From the NCBI GenBank assembly GCA_030848705.1, contig CM061238.1, positions 73,556,685 through 73,620,684 on the forward strand: DNA of 64,000 nt, read 5' to 3'. The notes under the pieces were generated by a model. That model ran no database searches. It saw only the letters and a program-made list of their open reading frames with translations, and was not told the origin of the DNA. This DNA comes from Heracleum sosnowskyi. Taxonomy: Eukaryota > Streptophyta > Magnoliopsida > Apiales > Apiaceae. Positions 21,524 to 30,907 of the stretch are shown piece by piece (position 1 is the first letter of the stretch; every line of letters starts with the position of its first letter). The position numbers were made by a program, and so were the translations under genes.

Positions 21524-21547
21524 TCACAAACAAACACTAAGTGTTAG
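21518..21547 (-). other. Candidate 3' splice site at the gag-pol junction (A)
   Basis: A CTAAC branch-point-like motif overlaps the last gag codons and is followed by TTTGTTTGTGATTGCAG ending at 21518. Spacing (about 26 nt) suits a plant intron. The same arrangement occurs in B and C. Confidence 0.55.
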
Positions 21548-23888
21548 TTTTAAGGATCCAGACTTGCTTGGACCCTTTGCCTTTCTTAACAGTGTTAGCT
21601 TTTGCAGCGGAATCAACTTTCTCAGAGTTTAAACTAACATTGTCAGATTTTACACTAGCAGAGTTTGCTCTAACCCATTTCAAGTTGGGTTTTAGCTCAT
21701 AGTAATTATGATAAATTGCATGATAACTCTTACATGTGTAAATAGAATGCCAAGTGCTCCCACAATGTTTGCATAAAGTCTGTGGTTTTACTCTAACATA
21801 ATCATTCTTTACTTCTGAAGTAGAAGGTAAAGAATTAATATGCTTGTTCTTAGTGCAAAATCTAGCAAGATGATTAGAACTACCACAACTGTAACATGTT
21901 TTCCTTAAAGCACCAGCATTAGGCAAATAATTATTTCTATTGTTTATGCCTATTTTTCCATTCCTATTTCTCTTGGACCCTTTAGGTTTCATGGCAGACT
22001 TAACCTCTTTGAGCTTATGTTTAAACTGTTTTCCTGTCATTAAACCAACATTAACCTGTTTCTCACAGACTCTTATTGGTTCTTTAACAGCTTCTAACTC
22101 AACAGGCTTCTCTGTTTTAGATTCAGTATCTACTTGTTCAACACAAGTTTCAACTGGCTCCATAACAGTTTCTTTCACAACTGCAGATTTTAACTTTCCA
22201 GATTCAGGAACAAATGTTACAGGAGTTGAATATGAACTTGTGAAAGCTCTAAACTTAATTTTATCTTGAAACCTAAGTTCATCTTCCTCACTGTATCCTA
22301 AACCTACAGCATCTGTTTGAAAAACTTGATGTGTATCTCTGCCAGAATTAGTCCAAGTTTTAATTATTTTTCTTTCCTTCTCTAAATCAGATTCTAGTTG
22401 CCTATACCTTTTAAGCAACTCCTGTTCCACATAAACAGCATCATCTCTTTCTTTTTGAGTCTGCTTCATATTCTCAAGTTCTCTTTCAAGAAACTTGTTT
22501 CTTTCTTTAAGACTAAGATTCTCAGATTTAATCCTTTCATTCTCTAAAGTCTGATCCCTATAACTAACATGTATGTTCTTAAGATAAATTCTTAATTCAG
22601 AAATATTATCAGTATCATACGCATAAGTAGTTAGGGGTACCTTATTTTCTGATGATTCAGTCTCATCTTTGACAGTTGCCATAAGAGCATAATTTTCTCC
22701 ATCATCAGAATCTGAAGTATCTGCCCAGTCTTTGCCTTTAGAGACGAGTGCTTTTCCAGTTTTTCCTTTCTTGCACTCTGGAGCATAGTGACCCATCTCT
22801 TTGCACTTGTAGCACTGGATCTCAGATTTGTCCTTCTTACCAGACTTGGTATCCCTTCCATCAGACTTTCTGAAATTTTTCTTCTCAGAATTTGAATCTC
22901 TCCTTGAGAATCTTTTACCTTTCTTGAAGTTCTTGAATCCCATCTTCTTGAAGGTCTTCACCATCAATGCCGCCATTTGCATCAACTGTTCTTCATCATC
23001 CTCAGAGTCAGAAGCTTCATCAGAGTTTGAGTCATCATCAGAGTTTGATGACTCACTTTCAGATTTAATGACTAAAGCCTTTCCCTTGGCTTTCTTCTTT
23101 GATGATTCCTTCTTTTCAATGGGCTTCTCCTCAACTTTGAGAGCAACAGATTTTGTCTTCTTGCTTGATCTTCTGTTTCTTTGATCTATCTCAAGTTCGT
23201 GAGTCTTTAACAAGCCATAAATCTCATCAAGATCTGTATCTTCAAGATCATAATTATCTCTGATTGAGGTCGTCTTCAGATCCCATTTTTCAGGTAGAGA
23301 TAAGAGAAACTTGAGATTTGACTCTTCAAGATTATATTCTTTGTCAACCAGAGACAGATCATTCAGTAATTTACAAAACCTGTCATAAGTCTCAGTCAAG
23401 GTTTCATTAGATCTTGAATCAAAGTGCTCATACTCCTGTGTGAGTATTGTCTTCCTGTTCTTCTTTATAGCAGTGGTTCCTTGACACCTTACTTCCAAAG
23501 CATCCCAGATTTCCTTTGCCGTTTTGCAGCCAATTACTCTGTTAGACATAACATTATCTAAAGCACTGTGGAGTAGATGTCTAACCTTTGCATCCTTTGC
23601 AATTGATGAGATGTCTTCAGGAGTATAATCTTTCTTTTCCTTTGGAATCAGTGTCTGTTCTTTATCACCAACAGCAGGAGATAATTTAGTTGGCTTATGA
23701 GGACCATTATTGATTCTGTCAAGATATTCTGGATCTGTAGCCTCCAGAAACATGGTCATCTTCACCTTCCATATTGGATACTCTATTGGCCTGAGAATTG
23801 GAACCCTGATAGTTTCATATCGACTCACAGAATTTGGCTTAACCTGTTCAGCCGCAGGAGGAACTTGATTTTGATTTTCTTCAGACAT
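21537..23888 (-). CDS. gag: Element A Gag, 783 aa
   Basis: Structural capsid protein. Residues ~30-235 form a copia Gag (UBN2-like) core: YPIWKVKMTMFLEATDPEYLD, then AKEIWDALEVRCQG and LTETYDRFCKLLNDL. A Lys-rich then Ser/Asp-rich stretch follows (about 235-300, SNSDDDSNSDEASDSE). Three CX2CX4HX4C zinc knuckles are visible at 359-372, 665-678 and 706-719; most copia Gags have one. A predicted coiled coil spans about 450-510. The start ATG lies about 50 nt after the primer-binding site. The stop overlaps the proposed branch point for the gag-pol splice. Intact. Confidence 0.93.
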   Translation of the reverse strand: MSEENQNQVPPAAEQVKPNSVSRYETIRVPILRPIEYPIWKVKMTMFLEATDPEYLDRINNGPHKPTKLSPAVGDKEQTLIPKEKKDYTPEDISSIAKDAKVRHLLHSALDNVMSNRVIGCKTAKEIWDALEVRCQGTTAIKKNRKTILTQEYEHFDSRSNETLTETYDRFCKLLNDLSLVDKEYNLEESNLKFLLSLPEKWDLKTTSIRDNYDLEDTDLDEIYGLLKTHELEIDQRNRRSSKKTKSVALKVEEKPIEKKESSKKKAKGKALVIKSESESSNSDDDSNSDEASDSEDDEEQLMQMAALMVKTFKKMGFKNFKKGKRFSRRDSNSEKKNFRKSDGRDTKSGKKDKSEIQCYKCKEMGHYAPECKKGKTGKALVSKGKDWADTSDSDDGENYALMATVKDETESSENKVPLTTYAYDTDNISELRIYLKNIHVSYRDQTLENERIKSENLSLKERNKFLERELENMKQTQKERDDAVYVEQELLKRYRQLESDLEKERKIIKTWTNSGRDTHQVFQTDAVGLGYSEEDELRFQDKIKFRAFTSSYSTPVTFVPESGKLKSAVVKETVMEPVETCVEQVDTESKTEKPVELEAVKEPIRVCEKQVNVGLMTGKQFKHKLKEVKSAMKPKGSKRNRNGKIGINNRNNYLPNAGALRKTCYSCGSSNHLARFCTKNKHINSLPSTSEVKNDYVRVKPQTLCKHCGSTWHSIYTCKSYHAIYHNYYELKPNLKWVRANSASVKSDNVSLNSEKVDSAAKANTVKKGKGSKQVWILKTNT

Positions 23889-23937
23889 GATTATTACTGT
23901 GTTTTAATCGTAAAACTGTATATATTAAACAGCCTTG

Positions 23938-23949
23938 GCTCTGATACCA
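23938..23949 (-). other. Element A primer-binding site
   Basis: TGGTATCAGAGC on the minus strand, two bases (AT) after the 5' LTR, complementary to the 3' end of initiator tRNA-Met. Confidence 0.9.
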
Positions 23950-23951
23950 AT

Positions 23952-24498
23952 TGTTAGGCCGAATACACAATATAATCAAGTATGTATGAGAATAACAATA
24001 ATTAATAACACTGTTTATGAATCAATTAAACTGTAATCTTATTAACAGCTTCTCTCTTTATGATGTTAATGAATCATAAAGAGCTTCTAGGTTACACAAA
24101 AAATATCTCAATAATCGCATCCCTTCTAGGGATAACCTATCTGTGTTTATATAGTACACAGCTACATACAATCCTTCTCTAATTGATATTCCTACAAGTT
24201 AGCTATACAATTCATATCAATTAAGGATTGCTTCTTATCTTCTATCCTGTTTCCTTAGCTGTATCAATATATTCTGCTTCTTTCCATCTTCAGAATGTAT
24301 TGCTTCTAGAATCTTCAATTCTGCACCGACAGCTAATTCAACTATCACCTTGTCAGACTTTAAATAAACTCTGACCGGCTTCCTTTAAACTCTTCACCCT
24401 ATCAGAGTTTAACTAAACTCTGATCGGCTTCTGATAAACTCTTGTCAGTACCTGTTGCTTAAACACTGATAAACAAACATTAGCAATTATATCTAACA
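23952..24498 (-). repeat. Element A 5' LTR
   Basis: 547-bp LTR. It contains a TATATAAA box (about 24146-24153, minus strand) that would set the transcription start, and the U3 palindrome at 24401-24424. I see no difference from the 3' LTR. Confidence 0.95.
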
Positions 24499-24503
24499 TA
24501 ATT

Positions 24504-24985
24504 CTAAAAAAGCCCAAATCATTGATATTGAGATCCGGACAATTAGCCGGCTGATTAGCTAATGTAATGTAAAATCTACCCGATTGTGCAACATCGATAA
24601 AATCCAAGTCATTGTTACTTATATGAGGTCTTGTGTTATCTTATTGGATGACTATATGTTTATTACTATCTGATGGCCATTTAACTTTAATAGTCTAGAT
24701 AATTTTTTCGATTAAACATTTTTTGACAACAATTTTGGTAATTCTATCGATAGGTTTAAATTCTATTACACCCCTTGCTCTATTTTTACTTGTTCTTGTT
24801 GCTGGCTCCTCGATAGTGAAAGGAAAGATTCCTATTTTTCCATTAAAGGTACAAATTCCATCCTTGTCGTATCTAGGGCTTGCAACTGCACTCATAAACA
24901 TGAACTTAGTTATAAATCTCTTAGACTCGCATATTCTATCCGGTTCTGGTTCACCGGGAAGGAGGGAGTATATTTTAGGGAAAGA
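24504..24985 (-). pseudogene. Mariner-like transposase, central part (split by element A)
   Basis: Minus-strand reading gives, in order, SLLPGEPEPDRICESKRFITK, MSAVASPRYD, FNGKIGIFPF, KNRARGVIEFKPIDRITK, IVIQ-stop-DNTRPH, and NQPANCPDLNINDLGFFRI. The last two blocks are the catalytic D-containing motifs of plant mariner-like DDD transposases. The reading shifts frame between blocks and has stops, including one in the QQDN motif. It continues at 11573 across element A. Plant mariner-like enzymes are the known partners of Stowaway MITEs, which also occur in this window. Confidence 0.8.
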
Positions 24986-25062
24986 CTTTTTGATTATTAA
25001 TGATTATGTTCTATGGATTTTTCTTCAGTTATTTATTATGTCTTTATTTACTGCGATATAAT

Positions 25063-26480
25063 TGTTAGAATAATAAATGTCCTAAGAATATAAACATGTA
25101 TTCTATATCTCTAAGTATGTGACTTAGAAATGAGATTATACGAATAGTGTTTATACTCCTAAAGATCCCTAGTCGAGTATTATTATTTGAGAACAATAAT
25201 AATGCATAAAGACTAGTATATTTGTTGACTGATGACCACATCTCATTGGTCATAGGTATCGCGATACTAGAGTCAAAAACATAAGTGCATGTATGAAATA
25301 CATGGCACTGGATTGACCCGTCGTGAGATTCTGCATATTAGCAGTGTCATAAGAAATACACACAGTGATAATGATGTAATGATCCTTAGACTTGAAGCCT
25401 TTACATTTATATACGACAATTAATATACTTTGATTACATTAAAAGTTATCTTTGACCGGGTAATGATAAAAGTGGATATTGGATATATTATAAATCTTAT
25501 GAGAAATGTGAACGATCTAGAAAGGATTTAACCCTCATATATTTTAGGAGATATATTATTGGCCTCTTGTTTGAGTTAGACTATGAAATGCATGGTCATG
25601 CTCAAATGTTGATTTGATTGAGATAGTCTACTGATCAATCAAAAAATGATGATTAAATTATAAAGAGGATGACACATTTCATGCCTCGAGTTTAATCTAT
25701 AATATCGTGGTTAAAGGGATTACATTATATAGTACATTATTCACGAAAGGCTTAATCGAATCACCGATTTAATTATTATTACTTGGGTATCAATGATGTA
25801 TTACTAGACACCGCTCATTATTTACGATTTTAATTAGATTTTAAAAGGGTCATACACAAATAATGTTTGGAGGATCATTTAATTTAAAATTCGGATTTAA
25901 ATTAAAAAAATCGAATTATTTATTATTAATTAAGTATGACTTAATTAATGTAATAAATAGAATTTCGAATTTGCAATTATTAATTGCGAATTTTAGTTGT
26001 TGGTTGATTAAGTAAGACTTAATTAGATAACAACTAGAAATACTGAATTGACTAGAACTCTGAATTTGTTTAGAGTCGTAATTTCATTTTTCTCTCAAAA
26101 TATATATCTCTAAAAGGCTGATCAGTTGGGTTACGTTTTTATTATTATCAAAACCCTAGCTGCTCTTGTGAGAGAGAAAAAAGAAAAGAAAAACGAATTT
26201 GAGTGCTAGTACATTCTGTCTCTGTTCAAGCGTTTGTGTGGGTACCGATAGAGCGTAGATCGTTGCAAAGCGGGATATGTGGTGATCATACAAGCTAGGA
26301 CCTCCATCTGTCAACCTTGTTAAAGCTTCTTTAAGGTAGAGATATTAAACTACGAATTAATTATCAGATTTCGCATGGATCCTGTAGAGTAATAATTCAC
26401 ATGTTTGTAAATGTGAGTGGTTACTTCAAATTTAAAGTTCATTTATCACATTTTATTACTTTTGCATGACCAAGATATCA
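25063..26480. mobile_element. Solo LTR, 1418 bp
   Basis: The block begins TGTTAGAATAATAAATG, ends GACCAAGATATCA, and is flanked by ATAAT on both sides (25058-25062 and 26481-26485). No primer-binding site, polypurine tract or coding sequence adjoins it. The best explanation is unequal recombination between two LTRs of a retrotransposon, probably copia type. It is not related to the LTRs of A, B or C beyond the common TGTTAG start. Confidence 0.7.
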
Positions 26481-26583
26481 ATAATAATCACACCTTTGTC
26501 TTATAAATAGGTCTTCCCTTCAGTCAATATTCATACAACATTTTCCCATATTATTATTTACCCTTCAAGGCAGTTTGTATCAA

Positions 26584-26712
26584 ATGGATACAGGGAAAAG
26601 GCCAATGATTTCTGGTTCAAGAAGGATTGAAAGGCGAGATTATCAACGTCCATTGAAAGATGAAAAAAGCATTAGGAAGCGAAATGAACAAGAGAATTTG
26701 AAAGCAAAATAA
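26584..26712 (+). CDS. Small ORF with promoter-like upstream, 42 aa
   Basis: A TATAAATAG box (about 26501-26509) lies about 75 bp upstream of an ATG that opens 42 codons rich in Arg, Lys and Glu (MDTGKRPMISGSRRIERRDY). The layout suggests a first exon or small gene start within the putative long-TIR transposon. I do not recognise it, and no continuing exon was established. Confidence 0.3.
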   Translation: MDTGKRPMISGSRRIERRDYQRPLKDEKSIRKRNEQENLKAK

Positions 26713-27214
26713 TTACAAGGATGGAACATGTTCTACAACAAAATGCGCAAGTACACGAACAGAAAGAACATAAGGGGTAAAGATTGGGCGCCAACTAAAG
26801 GTTAGGGTTCATTGAGTACCGAAAATCATCGTCACATAACCATTTTCTACCCATGACTCTGAAAATATCACCATGAGTATAACTATTTTCTACCATTTTT
26901 AGATTATGGTAATACTAAACATAAGCAATTGCAGAAGCATCTGGTATTTATAGAAAGATGAATATAAAAAATTTTAACAGTTCAAAGCACATGAAAATTC
27001 AAATAAAATTGAGTTGTCCAATCACTTTACTTCAAAGGTAAAGCAAATGTAAGGATCACATGACAATTTTCATGTGGCTTAACGAGATAATTTTGTAAAA
27101 ACTTTTCAGAACTGTATAGATTGTTTTATTGCTTTTTCATGTGTATGGACAGTTTCGCTTTTCAGAACTGCATAGACGATTTTTTGCTTTTTCCTGTGTA
27201 TTTACGGGACAAAT

Positions 27215-27720
27215 GAAGACAATCTAATAATATGTACAAATGTGTTTTGTAGTTCTCTCAACATGCCTCCACGAAATAGTTCACTTAAAATTTGTGTGTT
27301 CTTGTTATTTTTGGATGAAAAAATAACATATTTACACATAATATATTTTCGTGATTTTGGCTTATAACAAGATAGAACATTCGAGGTTTAGTACGGAACA
27401 AAAAAAAATTATTTACAAATACATTTTTTGAGCCTCTCAAAATGACTATTAACAAATTATTCTAACTCGTTTTCTAAAAATGACCAACAGTGGAAGGAAG
27501 CCAGAAAATGAAAAAATAAAATAAGGGGGTTGTCACATGAGGTGGCGCACCCGGACCAGGTCGCTTAAGGTGGCGTACTTTGGTCTTGATCGCAACCCCA
27601 TGTGACATACTGTACCATTTTTGCAAACTCTAACATGAGTATATCAATTTTTGTAAAGAAAGTGTTGGGGTGTACCAAAAAGCTAACGGAGTGAAGCAAC
27701 ACTCTCGCCAGTTGGTGCCC
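27215..27720 (-). repeat. Right copy of the long inverted repeat shared with 3560-4042
   Basis: Reverse-complement reading matches the left copy motif by motif, with moderate divergence. The two copies face each other across 23 kb. After removing element A, the minimal gypsy element and the solo LTR, the original element would be about 7 kb, a normal size for an autonomous Mutator-type transposon. Confidence 0.5.
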
Positions 27721-28288
27721 TAAATAACCCAGCTGGAGACCTATCAGAATGAGATATGTGTGAGATACTAATCCCTCTAGCCCTCTCTACGCCACCTCCG
27801 TTCTAGACAGTGGAAGTGAGAAAGCAGAAGGTGTTCACCATTACACACTCACATATTTTCAGGGGAGGATGCAATTTTTTTTTTTGTGGGTGCATTATAT
27901 ACTTAGATGAGTTATGTTATGCATTATAAAGTCATATATATTTAGTCTTCTAATCATCTAATCTTCAACTTATGATCATTTAATTAATTATAAATTAAAT
28001 AGAAAACAATCGAAATTATGATATAGTTACTAACATTATAGGACACTTAATTTTTTTAGGTGGGGACACTTCATGAAATATTCACAATTATATCACAAAA
28101 TTTTATTAAAAAATCGCTAATTTATTTTTTACCAATTGCATATCTTCAAGTATTTCTTTGCACTCTTAAATTTAGCTTTTTCAGTGAATATTTAACTTAT
28201 TTACAAGTCAAAAATGTTGTGGAACGTTAACATTTTGCCGATATTATTTTATAGATACCCTTACTGGTAACTAACCCGAGTTCGAGCT
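27721..28288. other. Non-coding AT-rich stretch
   Basis: No ORF, RNA or repeat boundary was recognised apart from short low-complexity T runs. Confidence 0.3.
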
Positions 28289-28297
28289 TAAATTCAA

Positions 28298-29288
28298 GGG
28301 AAAATAGATTTTTTTATCACTCAACTATTGGCTCTTTTAGAAAGTAACCACTGAACTATCAAATAATTAATTATAACCATCAACGTTACATTCGTTTTTG
28401 TTTTTAGACATTCCGTTAATTGTTTCGTTAAAATAATATTAATGTGCTTAATAGATCAATAATGTGTCAAAATTAATGGAAATTAGCCACTAAACATTGT
28501 ACAACGTTAAAATATATCAGCATTATAATTTTTTCCATAATTTTTATTATCTTTTCATAAATTAACTCATTATTATTGAAATCATTTACTATCTTGTTAA
28601 CAGTAGTTTTTTAAAATAAACAAATGATTAATGAAATTATATATTTTTAATAAAAACATATTATATATATATATAAATTTTTTAGATTCGCTTCGTTGAT
28701 TTTTTAAATTTCATGAACCAAATTTAATCATAAAAATAAGATCAGATATCTATATTACTTTTTTTGGTTCAATATCTAGAATTTTGGATTAAAAAATTAG
28801 ATTCTAATCAAAATTTAATATATTCGAAATTTTGCAATATTAAATCGGGGAAAAAAATTACTTTGAAGATATTGTTGAATTATTTTTTAAATAAAATGAT
28901 TAGTTGCATGAAAAACAATGACAATATTGTACTTAAAATATTTTTTATTTATCATGTTACGTTAGATGATTAAGTCCACATTAACATTATTTTAACTGAT
29001 ATTTCATTTATACTTAACGGAATGATTAAAAACAAAAACTCATGTAACGTTAGTGACTATTTTTAATTATTTGAATGTTCAGTGACTATTTTCTAATAGA
29101 AACAAGAGTTAAGTGGTAAAAAAATCTATTTTCCCATATTATTTTAACGGTATATTAACGGCATAATTAACGGAATGCCTAAAAGCAAAAACAAATGTAA
29201 CGTTAATGGTTATAATTAATTATTTAGTAGTTCAGTAGTTACTTTCTAAAAGATCCAATAGTTGAGTGATAAAAAAATCTATTTTCCC
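28298..29288. mobile_element. Mutator-like non-autonomous element (MITE), 991 bp
   Basis: Long terminal inverted repeats of about 140 bp begin GGGAAAATAGATTTTTTTAT and contain CACTCAACTATTGG, AGTAACCACTGAACTA and AACGTTACATT. A perfect 9-bp duplication TAAATTCAA flanks it (28289-28297, 29289-29297), diagnostic for Mutator-like elements. A second, diverged copy of the right terminus lies inside at about 29010-29135. No transposase is encoded. Confidence 0.85.
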
Positions 29289-29297
29289 TAAATTCAA

Positions 29298-30039
29298 AGA
29301 TGGAAAAGTCCAGGCCCATAATGCAGTTTAATAATTTTTATGTAAATATGATAAATTCCAAAAAAATTAAAATTATGTAGATCTATGAATAATAAATACA
29401 ATTTTATTCAATTTGAAGTAAAAATTTAACACAAATCTGCTATATTTTTTTTTAGAATTCACTTTTCAGATATCAAAAATATCCCTTCAAAAAAATTTGT
29501 TAATTTTAATTATCATTTTGATTACTTAAAATGAAAAAATTCAAATAAAATGAAACGAGCGCATAAAAATATGCTATGTAGACAAAGCGAATTTAGAATC
29601 TTTAGTTCGTATGGATGGGTTCCATATTCGCACCAATGTGCTATTGACGATATCTTTCATTACAAATTTATAAAATTTTATCATCAAAATTAATACGAAA
29701 ATATCATTACATTACAATACTCAAAATATCATTTCCAATACTCAATTTTGAAATTGAGTATTTAAAATATCAATATTTATATTTCATTACATTTTGTTAG
29801 TCGGGATCAACTCCGTTAATAATTTAGGAAATAATGTGGATTTTATATACTCACACTATACTCTAAGTGAATTTTGTGTAATTACACTTTACTCTAAGTT
29901 TTGAATTGAAGTATTGCAATAAAGTGCGAGTACACAAAGCGTACTCTACATTTAAGTAAAATGCGAGTACACAATATACACTTTACTCAACTATATATGT
30001 TGCGTGTAACAATGAATGTCATGTAAAAAAAACCAAGTG
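29298..30039. other. Non-coding AT-rich stretch
   Basis: It contains short self-similar blocks (TACACTTTACTC / GCGAGTACACAA, about 29850-29990) but no gene that I can support. Confidence 0.3.
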
Positions 30040-30678
30040 TTACTGTGGATGCTAGATATTTTTGGACACAGAACCTTGTACAGAAAACATCTAAGGAGCT
30101 TGAGATCATAGGCTCAGTTTTGTGGCAAATTTGGACTCATAGGAATAATGTGGTGTGGAATAAGAAAGTTCAGACGCCATCTTTTGTAGTAAACGCTGCT
30201 AGTTCGTCTCTATTTCAGTGGCATAGAGCCCAGATTAATCAAAGCAATGTTAACGTCTTGAATGACAGGGATGGTGTTTTGGTTTGGCAGAAGCCTAAGG
30301 TGGGTTGGTTGTCTTGTAATGTCGATGCGGCAGTTTTTGAAGAAAGAGGTAGAAGCTCGTCTGGCTGCCTGTTAAGAGATGATCAAGGTAGGTTTGTAGC
30401 TGGTATTGGAGGGTGTTTTGATGGTATTACAGACCCGAAACATGCTGAAGCGTTGGCTTTTAAGGAGGCTCTGTCTTGATTGAAGTTGAAGAGGATCTCA
30501 CCATCTTGATTCTCTAGCCGTTGTCCTGGCTTTCGCGAATTCAGCAGCTCATACTCTAGCTCGAGAGGCTGGTTCTTTCACTGAGCGTAAGGAATGGTGT
30601 GATGTACCATTCTTTCTGATCGATGTTTTGCACCATGATTTAATATAAGCGCTGCTGTTTTGTTTCAAAAAAAAAAAG
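30040..30678 (+). mobile_element. Truncated LINE 3' end with RNase H domain and poly-A
   Basis: The 144-codon ORF 30045-30479 reads as the C-terminal end of a plant LINE ORF2: an IWTHRNNVVWNKK linker, then RNase H with W-x-x-P-x-x-GWLSCNVDAAVF (catalytic D), LLRDDQGRF and KHAEALAFKEA (catalytic E). After a stop, the next frame resumes with AVVLAFANSAAHTLAREAGS, the usual RNase H end, so part of the domain is deleted. An 11-base A run ends the element at about 30678. The 5' truncation and poly-A tail are typical of LINE insertions. Confidence 0.8.
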
Positions 30679-30838
30679 GAACAAAACATAATCTAAAATG
30701 CACAACATTAATTTCCTTGAAACAGCAACTTGTTTTCTAGCTCCTTCTTTAACACTCTCATGGACTCCATACAGAGCACAACATTTACCCCATGTTACAA
30801 GGCTTGTCACCCTACGTATATTTACCAGGCTTTGCAAT

Positions 30839-30907
30839 GCTATTTATACCATATGCTTCGTATCAGTTCTGTTCATTCCAATCCATCTTCTGAGGTTGAT
30901 TTTCGAA
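30839..30907 (+). promoter_or_regulatory. Likely core promoter and leader of the dioxygenase gene
   Basis: TATTTATACC (about 30840-30850) lies about 60 bp before the ATG. The LINE tail ends only about 230 bp upstream of the ATG, so the upstream promoter may be displaced. Confidence 0.4.

Larger units (their letters stand above)
11579..24498 (-). mobile_element. Element A: intact Sirevirus-like Ty1/copia retrotransposon
   Basis: This 12,920-bp element lies on the minus strand and is bordered by the duplication TAATT (11574-11578, 24499-24503). Its order is 5' LTR, tRNA-Met primer-binding site, gag, pol (PR-IN-RT-RNase H), spacer with a poly-A tract, a head-to-head antisense ORF, a third ORF, polypurine tract and 3' LTR. 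The copia order IN before RT, the large gag with coiled coil, and an extra ORF after pol fit the Sirevirus (SIRE/Maximus) lineage. The two LTRs look identical by eye and every ORF is open, so insertion was very recent and the copy may be transposition-competent. Confidence 0.95.

Noticed and set aside
24958..24970. GGAGGGAGTA resembling a Stowaway right end
   Set aside because: It lies within the mariner-like transposase reading (SLLPGEPEP on the minus strand), and no paired left end is positioned to match it.
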